From: Chloracidobacterium sp.
Lineage (GTDB): Bacteria > Acidobacteriota > Blastocatellia > Pyrinomonadales > Pyrinomonadaceae
NCBI GenBank assembly: GCA_016716365.1
Contig: JADJWM010000017.1
Location: forward strand, 992,001 to 1,056,000
Direction: 5' to 3'
DNA length: 64,000 nt
Part shown: positions 1 through 8,402 of the stretch, piece after piece
Layout: each line of letters starts with the position of its first letter
Numbering within the stretch: the stretch's first letter is position 1
Position numbers and translations under genes: made by a program
The notes under the pieces: generated by a model
Seen by the model: only the letters and a program-made list of their open reading frames with translations
The model's database searches: none
Told to the model about the DNA's origin: nothing

Positions 1-1
1 G

Positions 2-565
2 GCGAAGGTAACGATAATCGACCGGAACCTGGACAGGCTTCGCCAGCTTGACGATATCTTTCTGTCGAAGGTCCAGACGCTTGCATCTTCACCCTACGCG
101 ATCGAGGAGGCCATTTCGCATGCCGATCTCGTGATCGGGGCCGTACTTGTTGTCGGCGCGGCCGCACCGAAGCTGGTCACCCGGAAGATGCTCCATCTGA
201 TCCCGAACGGGGCGGTACTTGTCGATGTCGCTGTTGACCAGGGCGGATGTTTCGAGACGACGCACGCGACTACGCATTCGAACCCGACCTATTATGAAGA
301 GGGCGTGCTTCATTATTGTGTCGCGAACATGCCCGGCGCGGTTCCGCGTACTTCGACCTTCGCTCTTACGAACGCGACACTTCCGTACGCGCTCGACCTC
401 GCGAACAAGGGATTCGAGGCGGCGATCAAGGACGATCCCGGCCTTGCCGAAGGCGTAAATACCTATGCCGGCAAGCTGACGTACGAGGCGGTCGCAGAGT
501 CGCAAAACCTTGAGCATACTCCACTTAGCTCGCTGATCGACCTTAAGAGCGCGTCGGCCGGCTAG
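2..565 (+). CDS. ald: Alanine dehydrogenase, C-terminal part (cut by window edge)
   Basis: An open frame enters from the left edge and stops at 565, giving about 187 residues, roughly the second half of a ~370-residue alanine dehydrogenase. The enzyme catalyses NAD-dependent oxidative deamination of L-alanine to pyruvate and ammonia in the cytoplasm. Family signatures are visible: the dinucleotide-fold stretch VIGAVLVVGAAAPKLVTR, then VDVAVDQGGCFETTHATTHS, then HYCVANMPGAVPRTST, and the closing segment LANKGFEAAIKDDPGLAEG typical of the C terminus. The start codon lies outside the window. The next gene is 190 bp downstream on the same strand with no clear terminator between them. Confidence 0.93.
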   Translation, partial: AKVTIIDRNLDRLRQLDDIFLSKVQTLASSPYAIEEAISHADLVIGAVLVVGAAAPKLVTRKMLHLIPNGAVLVDVAVDQGGCFETTHATTHSNPTYYEEGVLHYCVANMPGAVPRTSTFALTNATLPYALDLANKGFEAAIKDDPGLAEGVNTYAGKLTYEAVAESQNLEHTPLSSLIDLKSASAG

Positions 566-755
566 AGTCGTAAGCAGTTGAATTCATGCCCGCAGGGCCA
601 GCCGAAAAAGAGGGATCAGGCAGTCGCACTGTCCTTTCGGCGGGTCCGCGGGCTTTGCTGTCGCGGAGGCCGTGCGGCGAAACCGAACGGGTCCGAGTGC
701 CAGATCCGTGATATAATCCGGCATTCGCTTACTTTTCGATTTAACTTAAGCCGCA

Positions 756-2351
756 ATGCAGCCTGAACGCGTTGAAAAAGTTAAGTCATTACTCGCGTCG
801 GCCCTTTCAAAACCGCCGGCCGAGCGTGAGGCATTCCTCAACAACGCCTGTTCCGGGGATCCCAGCCTGCGGCTCGATATCGACAGGTATCTCAGCAAGG
901 GCGATGAGACCCAGCGGTTTTTCTATCACGCAAACACCGTCCCGAACGTCCAGATCTCGCAGGAGTCACCATCTGCTCAGGCCACCGTCCAGATCCCTGC
1001 GGACCCGCGGATAGGCCAGCAATTTGGCAAATATATCGTCCGCAACCGCGTTGCAGAAGGCGGAATGGGCATCGTTTACACCGCTCTCGATACCCAGCTC
1101 GGCCGCGAGGTCGCGCTCAAGATCCTGCCCGAATATTTTTCCCGGGACCGCGAACGGCTCTCGCGTTTCCATCGAGAAGCCAGGGCAACATCGCTCCTCA
1201 ACCACCCAAACATCGTCACGGTCTTTGAGATCGGCCAATTCGAAAATTGCGAATATATCGTCACCGAATTCATCGAGGGCCAGACCCTGCGCGACCTGAT
1301 CCGGCGCGGAAATATTCCGTTCGTCGAGATGCTGAAGATAGCGTTACAGGTGGCCGGAGCTCTTTCGGCGGCCCACAAGGCGGGCATTATCCACCGCGAC
1401 ATCAAGCCGGAAAATGTGATGATCCGGCCGGACGGCTACGTGAAAGTGCTCGATTTTGGCCTCGCAAAACTGACCGACGCGACCCAGCGAACGTCATCGG
1501 GCGGGTTCGATATCGCCCCGAGCGGGATCAGCCATACCGTCCCCGGAATGATCATGGGCACCGTCTCATACATGTCGCCGGAGCAGGCGGAGGGGATGGA
1601 GACCGACGCTCGTACAGACATTTGGGCACTCGGTGTAATGCTCTACGAAATGGTCTCGGGCAAACTCCCTTTCAAGGGGCCTACGCCGAGCCATACGATC
1701 GTTGCGATCCTCGAGCAGGAACCGCCGCCGCTTGAAAATGCGCCGCCCGAGATGAAGCAGATCATCACGACGGCGCTACAAAAGGACAGGGAACTGCGTT
1801 ACCAGAATGCCGAGGCGATGTCGCGGGCGCTGGATGAACTAAAGCACCGGCTCGGGTATATCAGCGACAAGAACATCACGGGGCCGGCCCCTACCGCCCG
1901 GAGTATCGCGGCCGTTCGCGAACGTCCGGCCCCCAGCCCTTATCGGAAGCTCTTATGGCTGGTGCCGGCGGCTTTTGTACTTTTACTGATCGGGTCGGTC
2001 GGTATCTATGCCGTGGTTTCCTGGCTGATCGATTCGCGGTCCGATAACCCCGGATTCCTGCCGGCGGCAAATTCGGCGACACCTATTCCCGAAGAGACGA
2101 TTGTGCCGCTCCCGACGCCGGCAGCGACCGCACCGGAAGCGGATCCCGCTTCGATCTATGTCGAGCCGATCCCGCCGGAACAAGACCCTCCCGGCGGAAG
2201 TTCGGAGTCGGAGAACGGGCCGGTGACGCCAACGTCGCCGAGACGGCCGCCGGTGCGGCCCACGCCGCGGCCTCAGCCCCGAAGGACCCCGGTGAAAAAA
2301 CCGAAGCCGACGCAAGACCCGAACTGCGTGTTCACGAATACCTGCAAGTAG
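756..2351 (+). CDS. Membrane-anchored Ser/Thr protein kinase (PknB type)
   Basis: A 531-residue eukaryotic-like kinase. The kinase domain spans about residues 92-365: glycine loop AEGGMGIVY (100-108), ATP-binding Lys122 in VALKIL, Glu141, catalytic loop HRDIKPEN (Asp215), DFG at 233-235, and SPEQ in place of APE near 274-277. An N-terminal helical segment of ~90 residues precedes it, as is common in acidobacterial kinases. One transmembrane helix lies at about 398-424, followed by a ~105-residue Pro/Thr/Arg-rich tail outside the membrane ending in NCVFTNTCK. The tail has no sensor domain I recognise. The gene abuts the TonB_C-TPR gene downstream, so the two may be co-expressed. Confidence 0.93.
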   Translation: MQPERVEKVKSLLASALSKPPAEREAFLNNACSGDPSLRLDIDRYLSKGDETQRFFYHANTVPNVQISQESPSAQATVQIPADPRIGQQFGKYIVRNRVAEGGMGIVYTALDTQLGREVALKILPEYFSRDRERLSRFHREARATSLLNHPNIVTVFEIGQFENCEYIVTEFIEGQTLRDLIRRGNIPFVEMLKIALQVAGALSAAHKAGIIHRDIKPENVMIRPDGYVKVLDFGLAKLTDATQRTSSGGFDIAPSGISHTVPGMIMGTVSYMSPEQAEGMETDARTDIWALGVMLYEMVSGKLPFKGPTPSHTIVAILEQEPPPLENAPPEMKQIITTALQKDRELRYQNAEAMSRALDELKHRLGYISDKNITGPAPTARSIAAVRERPAPSPYRKLLWLVPAAFVLLLIGSVGIYAVVSWLIDSRSDNPGFLPAANSATPIPEETIVPLPTPAATAPEADPASIYVEPIPPEQDPPGGSSESENGPVTPTSPRRPPVRPTPRPQPRRTPVKKPKPTQDPNCVFTNTCK

Positions 2352-2422
2352 TGCAAAATTCACTCGGTCAATACGTCGACGGAATAAACAGACGATCCGG
2401 GCTGGTTCGGGGCATTTTGACT

Positions 2423-3991
2423 ATGCGTTTTGTTCAAACATCAGGATTGGCGGCATTCGTGATCACGGCCGTGCTCTTTTTCGGCGGCCTGATGCCGATC
2501 TACGCCCAGCCCCAGGATGAGCTCACCTATCCCGAGTTGAACACCGCACTGCAGACCCGGCTCCCGAATCAATCGTTCCGCAACAAAACGGAGCTTATTA
2601 GCTGGCTGATAACCCAGATCCGTCGGCGAAAGATGGATAAGCCGCTTACAAAGGATCGTGAAGACGACCTTCGACAGGCCGGAGCGACCGATGAACTGAT
2701 CGCCGTCGTCAGATCAAATTCGCCGCCGGTGGCCGTTCCCACGCCGACGCCCGTTCCGACCCCGGCGGTCGTGGATCTCGGCGAGCTTCTTTCACGTGCG
2801 GTCGATCTTGTGCGCCCCGAATACACGGATGCCGCACGTCAGGCCGGAACGGCCGGCGAGGTCAAGCTCGCACTAGAACTCGACGAAACCGGTGCGGTCA
2901 CTTCGGTCACGCCGCTGACGGTTCTGCCCCACGGCCTCACCGATCAGGCGGTGAGTGCAGCTCGCCGGACGCGGTTTCGGCCGGCACAATTCAACGGTCG
3001 CCCGGCACGCGGACGGGGCGTCATGACCTACAATTTCAGGATCAACGTGGTCAATACCTCGGCCGTGCTGGCGGCGGCTGACCAGCTTCGGGCCGAAAAG
3101 GACTGTGACCGGGCGATCGTCGCGTACAACCAGGTCATCGGCGTCGATGCCTCGAACGCTGGTGCGATGTTCGGCCGCGGAACCTGTTACCTGATGAAGG
3201 GCGACTTCGATCGTGCCCTAGCCGATCTTGCCAAAGCGGCCGAATTTGATCCACAGGGAACTCAAAGCCATATCAACCTTGCGATCGTCCGCGATTTCAA
3301 GGGCGATATCGCCGGTGCGGCCTCGGCGTATTCCAGGGCGCTTGCGATCAGCCCGGACCTCGACAGACAGCCGCTGTTCACGTGCCTCTTCATCGACCGG
3401 CCCGGCCTGACGCCCGAAAGCGCGCGGTCCGCCGCGGGCGGGATCATCAATGCCTGCACCCGCGAGCTTCGATCGGCCGAGGGGCCGCTCGCCGGCCTTA
3501 TTCAATATAAACGCGGGATCGGCCACCGGCTCAGGGCCGATTATGACAAGGCCATCGCTGATCTCGTTCAGGTAAAGCGTACGAACCCGAATTTTTCGGC
3601 CGTCAATTCCCAGCTCCAGATCGTTTACAACAGCCGGGGCCTCGAAGCTTTCAACAAGAAAAATTATAGGCAGGCGTTTGACGATGTGACGCTTGCAATA
3701 CAGGCCGATCCGCAGAATCCTACTCCATACATCAACCGGTGCGCGATAAATCTTTACGCGTGGAAGCAATACAGCGAGGCGGTCAACGACTGTACCGCGG
3801 CGATACGGCTGACCGACCGTTCTTCGACCGCCTACAGCCACCGCGGGTATGCCTACGAGATGCTCAATAACCGCAATGAAGCGATCGCCGATTACCGAAA
3901 GGCCCTCGATATCGATCCGCGGAACGAGGCCGCCCGCACGAATCTCGCACGGCTCGATCCGCGTCCACCCACAATGAGGGACAATCGTTGA
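2423..3991 (+). CDS. Secreted TonB C-terminal domain protein with TPR repeats
   Basis: The protein has 522 residues from the ATG at 2423. That start is chosen over an upstream in-frame GTG at 2351 because a clear signal peptide (MRFVQTSGLAAFVITAVLF..., cleavage near AQP) begins there. A short Pro-Thr linker is followed by a TonB_C-like domain (about 100-205: RPEYTDAARQAG, GEVKLALELDETGAV, ARRTRFRPAQFNGRPARG, YNFRINV). Several tetratricopeptide repeats then run to the C terminus. No N-terminal membrane anchor of classical TonB is present, so it is not a standard energy transducer; it probably works in the periplasm as a protein-interaction scaffold. It directly follows a Ser/Thr kinase gene. 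Confidence 0.85.
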   Translation: MRFVQTSGLAAFVITAVLFFGGLMPIYAQPQDELTYPELNTALQTRLPNQSFRNKTELISWLITQIRRRKMDKPLTKDREDDLRQAGATDELIAVVRSNSPPVAVPTPTPVPTPAVVDLGELLSRAVDLVRPEYTDAARQAGTAGEVKLALELDETGAVTSVTPLTVLPHGLTDQAVSAARRTRFRPAQFNGRPARGRGVMTYNFRINVVNTSAVLAAADQLRAEKDCDRAIVAYNQVIGVDASNAGAMFGRGTCYLMKGDFDRALADLAKAAEFDPQGTQSHINLAIVRDFKGDIAGAASAYSRALAISPDLDRQPLFTCLFIDRPGLTPESARSAAGGIINACTRELRSAEGPLAGLIQYKRGIGHRLRADYDKAIADLVQVKRTNPNFSAVNSQLQIVYNSRGLEAFNKKNYRQAFDDVTLAIQADPQNPTPYINRCAINLYAWKQYSEAVNDCTAAIRLTDRSSTAYSHRGYAYEMLNNRNEAIADYRKALDIDPRNEAARTNLARLDPRPPTMRDNR

Positions 3992-4067
3992 GGGACTGAA
4001 TTGACCGCCCTCCCGCTGAACTTCTTGCAAACCATTCTCGCCGCGTAATACACTAACTAGTTTGCCT

Positions 4068-5519
4068 ATGTACGAATTCGCGGTAACACCGGCAGTCACT
4101 CAGCTGCGGCGCCCGGGCGTGATCATCACGGGCGTCGAGCCGGACGGCCTCGCCGCCGAACTCGGCCTGTGCCCGGACGACCGGATCGTCAAGGTCAACG
4201 GCCGTCAGGTCCGCGATTATCTCGATTTCCGCTTTCAGACGGCCGGCGAGACGGAACTGACGTTTCGCGTCAAAAAGCCAGACGGCGAGACGATCGATAT
4301 AGAGTTCGACCGGGACGAGGGCGAGGATCTCGGGCTGGACTTCGAGCAGATCGTTCCCCGTCAATGTGCCAACGAATGCCTTTTCTGCTTCTGCAAGGGC
4401 AACCCGGCTGATGCACGCCCGTCGCTTTTTGTTCGCGACGAGGACATCCGGCTCTCGTTCCTTTACGGAAATTACACGACCCTAACTTCGGTCACGGACG
4501 ACGAGATGAAACGTATCGTCGAGCAGCGGCTGACGCCTCAGTATGTTTCGGTCCATGCGACCGATCTTGCGACCAGGGCGCGGCTTTTGGGCGTTTCCGA
4601 AGAGCGGGCCGATATTTCCTTAAAGCTGAAACACCTCCTTGATAACGATATCGAGATCCATGCTCAGGTCGTTCTTTGCCCGGGGATAAACGACGGTCCG
4701 GTCCTTGAAAAAACTCTTACGGACCTTTCGTCCCTTCATCCGAAGGTCATCAGCACGGCGATCGTCCCCGTTGCCCTGACGCGTTATAACAATGACGAAC
4801 GCCTGACGCACGTCACGCCCGAATTCTGCCGTTCCACGATCAAGCAGGTCGAAAAAATGCAGAAGAATTTCCGCCGCGACTTGGGAACGACGTTCGCCTT
4901 TCTCGGCGATGAGATCTATTTGAAGGCCGGTTTAGATGTGCCGGGGCGGCGGCATTACGGCAACTATCCGCAGATCGAAGACGGCGTCGGCATGATCCGG
5001 AGTTTCTTGAACGCGTTTGAAAACCTCCTGGCCGGCGTGGCCCGTGAGGGGCAAAAAAGGGAAGCGATCGGCCTTGCCCGCCAGTATTTCAGGAACGTGC
5101 GGACGCATCCCGACGCCCGGGTCCCCGAACCTCCCGCCGGGGTCATATCCGCCACGCGACGCATTAAAAGCAGATCCGGCTCTATCCTGACCGGGGAGAT
5201 GTTCGCACCGATCCTATCCGAACAGATCGGCCGCTACAATGAGGCGGCCCGAAGAAATTATAAGGTCGTTGCGGTCCCGAACACATACTTCGGTGGGGAC
5301 GTGGCCGTGGCCGGCCTTTTGACCGGCCAGGATTATTTGGGGGTGATGGACGAGATTGAAGGTGAGGTTGTTATTATCCCGCAGCACACGATCAAGTCTG
5401 ATGAGCCGATCCTGCTGGACGGAATGTCGTTCGAAGAACTGCGTTCAAAATTTCCGGTGCCGGTCGTGCCGCTCGACACCCAGGGCCTGATCGATCATCT
5501 TGCCGCCTCTGCAGCCTAG
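4068..5519 (+). CDS. DUF512 family radical-SAM protein with N-terminal PDZ-like domain
   Basis: About 483 residues. Residues ~13-75 form a PDZ-like domain (PGVIITGVEPDGLAAELGL, DDRIVKVNGRQV). A CxxxCxxC motif follows (Cys100, Cys104, Cys107, with an extra Cys109), the arrangement expected to bind a radical-SAM 4Fe-4S cluster. The family-typical segment RLSFLYGNYTTLTSV comes next, and the C-terminal DUF512 region ends near the stop. The molecular function of this conserved family is unknown. An ATG at 4068 is preferred; an in-frame TTG six bases upstream is the alternative. It stands alone between the TPR gene and a convergent minus-strand run. Confidence 0.9.
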   Translation: MYEFAVTPAVTQLRRPGVIITGVEPDGLAAELGLCPDDRIVKVNGRQVRDYLDFRFQTAGETELTFRVKKPDGETIDIEFDRDEGEDLGLDFEQIVPRQCANECLFCFCKGNPADARPSLFVRDEDIRLSFLYGNYTTLTSVTDDEMKRIVEQRLTPQYVSVHATDLATRARLLGVSEERADISLKLKHLLDNDIEIHAQVVLCPGINDGPVLEKTLTDLSSLHPKVISTAIVPVALTRYNNDERLTHVTPEFCRSTIKQVEKMQKNFRRDLGTTFAFLGDEIYLKAGLDVPGRRHYGNYPQIEDGVGMIRSFLNAFENLLAGVAREGQKREAIGLARQYFRNVRTHPDARVPEPPAGVISATRRIKSRSGSILTGEMFAPILSEQIGRYNEAARRNYKVVAVPNTYFGGDVAVAGLLTGQDYLGVMDEIEGEVVIIPQHTIKSDEPILLDGMSFEELRSKFPVPVVPLDTQGLIDHLAASAA

Positions 5520-5558
5520 TCCTAACCGGTCAGGCCCTCTTGCCATGGAACTTCGGGA

Positions 5559-5897
5559 TCAGTTCCGCTTAAAGTTGTAGATGATCACTCCCGTGACCTT
5601 TACCGGCACCTTCGACAAAAGGGTCGGCGTGAACCTCGCATTCATTGCTGCCCTTTCGGCCGCCGTCCGCAGGAACGGATGACCCTTAGCGGCCCTGGCC
5701 GATAACACATTTCCCTTTTCATCGATCGTAACCTGCACGGTCACTTCGCCTTCGATCCCGACACTCAATGCATGGGGTGGATAGGGCGGCTTCGGCAGAT
5801 GGACCGCGCGCCCGTTCGCGACGCCTATCGAGATCGGCCTTGTCGGCGGGGGCGGTATTGTCTTCACCGGCGGCGGTTTGGGCGTCTCCACGTTCAC
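5559..5897 (-). CDS. TonB-like protein, C-terminal half (separated by frameshift)
   Basis: This frame encodes a proline-rich stretch (TPKPPPVKTIPPPP) and a complete TonB_C domain: PPYPPHALSVGIEGEVTVQV, EKGNVLSARAAKGHPFL, AAMNARFTP, and the final VTGVIIYNFKRN. The same frame stays open upstream to about 6086 and reads Gly/Ser/Thr-rich spacer, so the GTG at 5897 is only a nominal start. The N-terminal half lies upstream in another frame (6004-6375). Skipping one base near 6087 would join both halves into one 271-residue energy-transducer-like protein. Either the gene is broken or the sequence has one extra base. Confidence 0.75.
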   Translation of the reverse strand: MNVETPKPPPVKTIPPPPTRPISIGVANGRAVHLPKPPYPPHALSVGIEGEVTVQVTIDEKGNVLSARAAKGHPFLRTAAERAAMNARFTPTLLSKVPVKVTGVIIYNFKRN

Positions 5898-6003
5898 CGA
5901 CGTTGGATCGGGCCCGGTGGATGAGCCGGTCGTGCCTGTCGAACCTCCGCTGCCCGTTCGGCCTTCAACCGAGCCGCGGCCGAGAGTCTCAGTCGCACCC
6001 GGG

Positions 6004-6375
6004 TCAATGATGAAGTCTCCTGCCGGCCTCGAAAGCGACGTCGACCTTTCCGTCGAAATGGTGTCGGGAACGGTGGCGGCGTCTCGTCACTTGGGCGATA
6101 TTCTCATTTCGGACGGGCAGTTCGCTGGCCGGCGTCGACGCCGGCTGACGGACGTCGTTCTGCCTTGCCTCTTCAGGCAGCTCGGCCGTGATGGGAGCGA
6201 CCATCCTCGCCATATCGAATTCGTGATCGCCGATCGAGATATCGGCCGCATAAAGGCTGAGAACGACGGCTGTCGTAAAAAGCGTCAGGACCACGAGGCT
6301 GGAAATAATAAAGTAACGGCTGCGGCCTTCGGATCCGGTTTCCCTCGTATTGGATACGATCAGTTTTTCAAACAT
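6004..6375 (-). CDS. TonB-like protein, N-terminal half (separated by frameshift)
   Basis: The start at 6375 is fixed by a strong Shine-Dalgarno (GGAGGA) 8-9 bases upstream, not the longer open frame from 6474. The product begins MFEKLIVSNTRETG and has one membrane helix at about residues 19-41, followed by a Pro/Ala/Glu-rich periplasmic stretch. From about residue 96 (after NENIAQ) the frame turns into Arg/His-rich nonsense and stops at 6004. The expected spacer and TonB_C domain continue in the +1 frame (see 5559-5897). The layout of anchor, spacer and TonB_C matches an energy transducer for outer-membrane receptors, or an acidobacterial paralog. Confidence 0.7.
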   Translation of the reverse strand: MFEKLIVSNTRETGSEGRSRYFIISSLVVLTLFTTAVVLSLYAADISIGDHEFDMARMVAPITAELPEEARQNDVRQPASTPASELPVRNENIAQVTRRRHRSRHHFDGKVDVAFEAGRRLHH

Positions 6376-6530
6376 CGGAATTTCCTCCTCCAAACTGTTC
6401 CGGTGCCAACCGTTCAGTTTCTTAGACACCCGATCGAAGGAAATGTTCCCGCCGCCGCGAACGGGCCGGTGCAATTGGCCGATCCGGCTTAGTCCGAATT
6501 TAAGGGAATGTTGTCGCCGGAACGGCGGAG

Positions 6531-6983
6531 TTACTGGAAACGCCGGACTAAAATGACGCCCGCCGTGATAAGCAGGATCCCGACGACCTTCGGAAGATTG
6601 ATCGGTCGGACCTCGACACCGAAAAGGCCGAAGTGGTCAATGGCGAGAGTTGCCGCCATCTGGCCTGCGATGATAAGGCTGAAGGTCATTGCGACACCGA
6701 GACGCGGGATCAGCGCGACGGAGGCGGCGACGAAGAAAGCGCCCATCAGTCCCCCGGACCACGCGATCGCCGGAGCTTCGCGGGCCGCGGAAAGATTCCA
6801 CGGCGGAATGCCCGCCAGAAGGAGGTAAACGAAAAGGGCGAGGGTCCCGATCATGAATGAAATGAACGCCGCGAGCACCGGGCTTTCGACGACCATCGCC
6901 ATCCGGTTGTTAGCGGCACCCTGGGCAGGAACCAGGACTCCCGCGATCAACGCGATCAGGATGAAGAAATAGGTGTTGGACAT
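6531..6983 (-). CDS. DUF606/DMT-type small multi-pass transporter
   Basis: A 150-residue, very hydrophobic protein with four or five membrane segments (beginning TYFFILIALIAGVLVPAQGAANN). The order of segments and the motifs AWSGGLMGAFFVAAS and GVAMTFSLIIAGQM fit the DUF606/YdcZ branch of the drug/metabolite transporter superfamily, which are half-size proteins likely to act as dimers. The substrate is unknown. It lies 89 bp after the guanine deaminase gene in the same minus-strand run, so a purine-related substrate is possible but not shown. Confidence 0.85.
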   Translation of the reverse strand: MSNTYFFILIALIAGVLVPAQGAANNRMAMVVESPVLAAFISFMIGTLALFVYLLLAGIPPWNLSAAREAPAIAWSGGLMGAFFVAASVALIPRLGVAMTFSLIIAGQMAATLAIDHFGLFGVEVRPINLPKVVGILLITAGVILVRRFQ

Positions 6984-7072
6984 CGGATTCTTAGAATTTG
7001 TCCGTGAAGCAGCCAGCTTGCGACCGCCGCCCGAAACAGAAAGGTCCGAGCAAGGAGAAGCCTGAACGCCGA

Positions 7073-7549
7073 TCAGTATTCGATCTTGTCGGGCTTACGC
7101 TCCCAATCGTCGAAAACGGCAAGGCCGTCCGCCCGCAAAAGGATCGAGACGGGGATCTTCCTATTGCCGAGCTCGGTGCTGCAAAGCTCTTCGTAAATGT
7201 GAGCATCGTCGAAACCGGCGGCGGCAGCGTCATTACGGTCGCAGGCAATATATAGACGTTCGGCACGCGACCAGTAGATCGCACCCAGGCACATCGGGCA
7301 CGGCTCGCACGTCGCGTAGATAAGGCAGCCTTCAAGCCGGAAAGAGTCTAGCTTTTCGCATGCTCTTCTGATCGCCACGATCTCGGCATGCGCCGTCGGA
7401 TCATTCGTCGAGCTCACCGCATTAACGCCCTCGGCTATCAGCCGGCCGTCCTTAGCGATAACGCAGCCGAATGGCCCGCCGACGTTGCCTTCAACACCCT
7501 GCCGGGCAAGTTCGATAGCGCGCCGCATGAACTCGACGTCGGTGCTCAT
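7073..7549 (-). CDS. guaD: Guanine deaminase-type nucleoside deaminase
   Basis: A 158-residue member of the CMP/dCMP-type zinc deaminases. The zinc site is intact: HAE (His54, Glu56) and PCPMC (Cys84, Cys87). The N-terminal VGGPFGCVIAKDGRLIAEG and the C-terminal YEELC segment are typical of bacterial guanine deaminases that convert guanine to xanthine; tRNA adenosine deaminase (TadA) is the main alternative, but the long C-terminal part fits GuaD better. Its ATG overlaps the TGA of the upstream glutaminyl-cyclase gene (ATGA), suggesting translational coupling. Confidence 0.88.
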   Translation of the reverse strand: MSTDVEFMRRAIELARQGVEGNVGGPFGCVIAKDGRLIAEGVNAVSSTNDPTAHAEIVAIRRACEKLDSFRLEGCLIYATCEPCPMCLGAIYWSRAERLYIACDRNDAAAAGFDDAHIYEELCSTELGNRKIPVSILLRADGLAVFDDWERKPDKIEY

Positions 7550-8394
7550 TTCGGCGACACCTTGATCTCAAACAGGCGGGTCCAGTTTTTTCCGGTCACG
7601 AAGATCCTTTTTGTCGCGGGGTCATAGGCGATCCCGTTCAGCACATCGGCCCTATTGTTCTTCTTCCGCTCGTCCGCCACGATCTTTTCCAGATCTATCT
7701 TTCCCGTCAGCTTGCCCGTCGCGGGGTCGATCTTCATTATCCACCCCGATTGCCACACATTGGCCCACAGTTCGCCGTCGATCATTTCCAGCTCATTGAT
7801 GTCCATGAGCGGTTGGCCCCGTTCGTTGTTGACCGTTATCGTGCGAACGGTCGTGAAAGTCTCCGGATCGACGAACCGTATCACGTGGGTGCCGTCACTC
7901 ATTATCAAATGGGTCCCGTCGTGCGTCAGGCCCCAGCCCTCTCCCGAATAACGGACCTCTCGAAGAAGCTTGAAATCCGCAAGGTTGTAAACGAACGCGG
8001 TGCGTTCCTGCCACGTCAACTGATAGACCTTATCGCCAAGGATGGCGATCCCCTCGCCGAAGAATTCGGGCGGGACGTCATATTTTTGGACGACCTTACC
8101 GGTTTCGATATCAACTTTCCGCAGCGACGAATAGAAATCATCACCGCGGGCGGGCTTCCCTCCGGTACCTTCGTACAGGAACCCGTTCAGGAAGACGAGG
8201 CCCTGCGTAAACGCTCGCGGATCGTGCGGATAGGCCTTGACCACGTCGACCGCGAAGGCCGGGACCTCGGTCTGCCGCGTCGAAGAATTGTTCCCGGCCG
8301 AATTATTGGCCGTCATATTTGACCGGCGGGTGTTCGCTTCGTTTCCGCACGAAAGCATGAAGATGATCAACGAAAAAACGAAATAGCTTCTCAT
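7546..8394 (-). CDS. Glutaminyl-peptide cyclotransferase (plant/bacterial beta-propeller type), lipoprotein
   Basis: 282 residues. The N terminus has a lipoprotein signal with lipobox LSCG (Cys16). The rest matches glutaminyl cyclase family 2, a five-bladed propeller that forms N-terminal pyroglutamate: VKAYPHDPRAFTQGLVF, LYEGTG, EFFGEGIAILGDKVYQLTWQE, GEGWGLTHDG, INELEMIDGELWANVWQS, VLNGIAYDP, FVTGKNWTRLFEI. It is expected to act on exported proteins at the cell envelope. The gene sits 8 bp downstream of the SurA/DsbA-like gene, and its stop overlaps the guanine deaminase start; pairing with an envelope folding factor makes sense. Confidence 0.92.
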   Translation of the reverse strand: MRSYFVFSLIIFMLSCGNEANTRRSNMTANNSAGNNSSTRQTEVPAFAVDVVKAYPHDPRAFTQGLVFLNGFLYEGTGGKPARGDDFYSSLRKVDIETGKVVQKYDVPPEFFGEGIAILGDKVYQLTWQERTAFVYNLADFKLLREVRYSGEGWGLTHDGTHLIMSDGTHVIRFVDPETFTTVRTITVNNERGQPLMDINELEMIDGELWANVWQSGWIMKIDPATGKLTGKIDLEKIVADERKKNNRADVLNGIAYDPATKRIFVTGKNWTRLFEIKVSPK

Positions 8395-8402
8395 GTGTCG
8401 CC

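Noticed and set aside
3218..4099. A 293-residue minus-strand open frame opposite the TPR gene
   Set aside because: It lies antisense to clear TPR repeats and has no ribosome site or recognisable motif.
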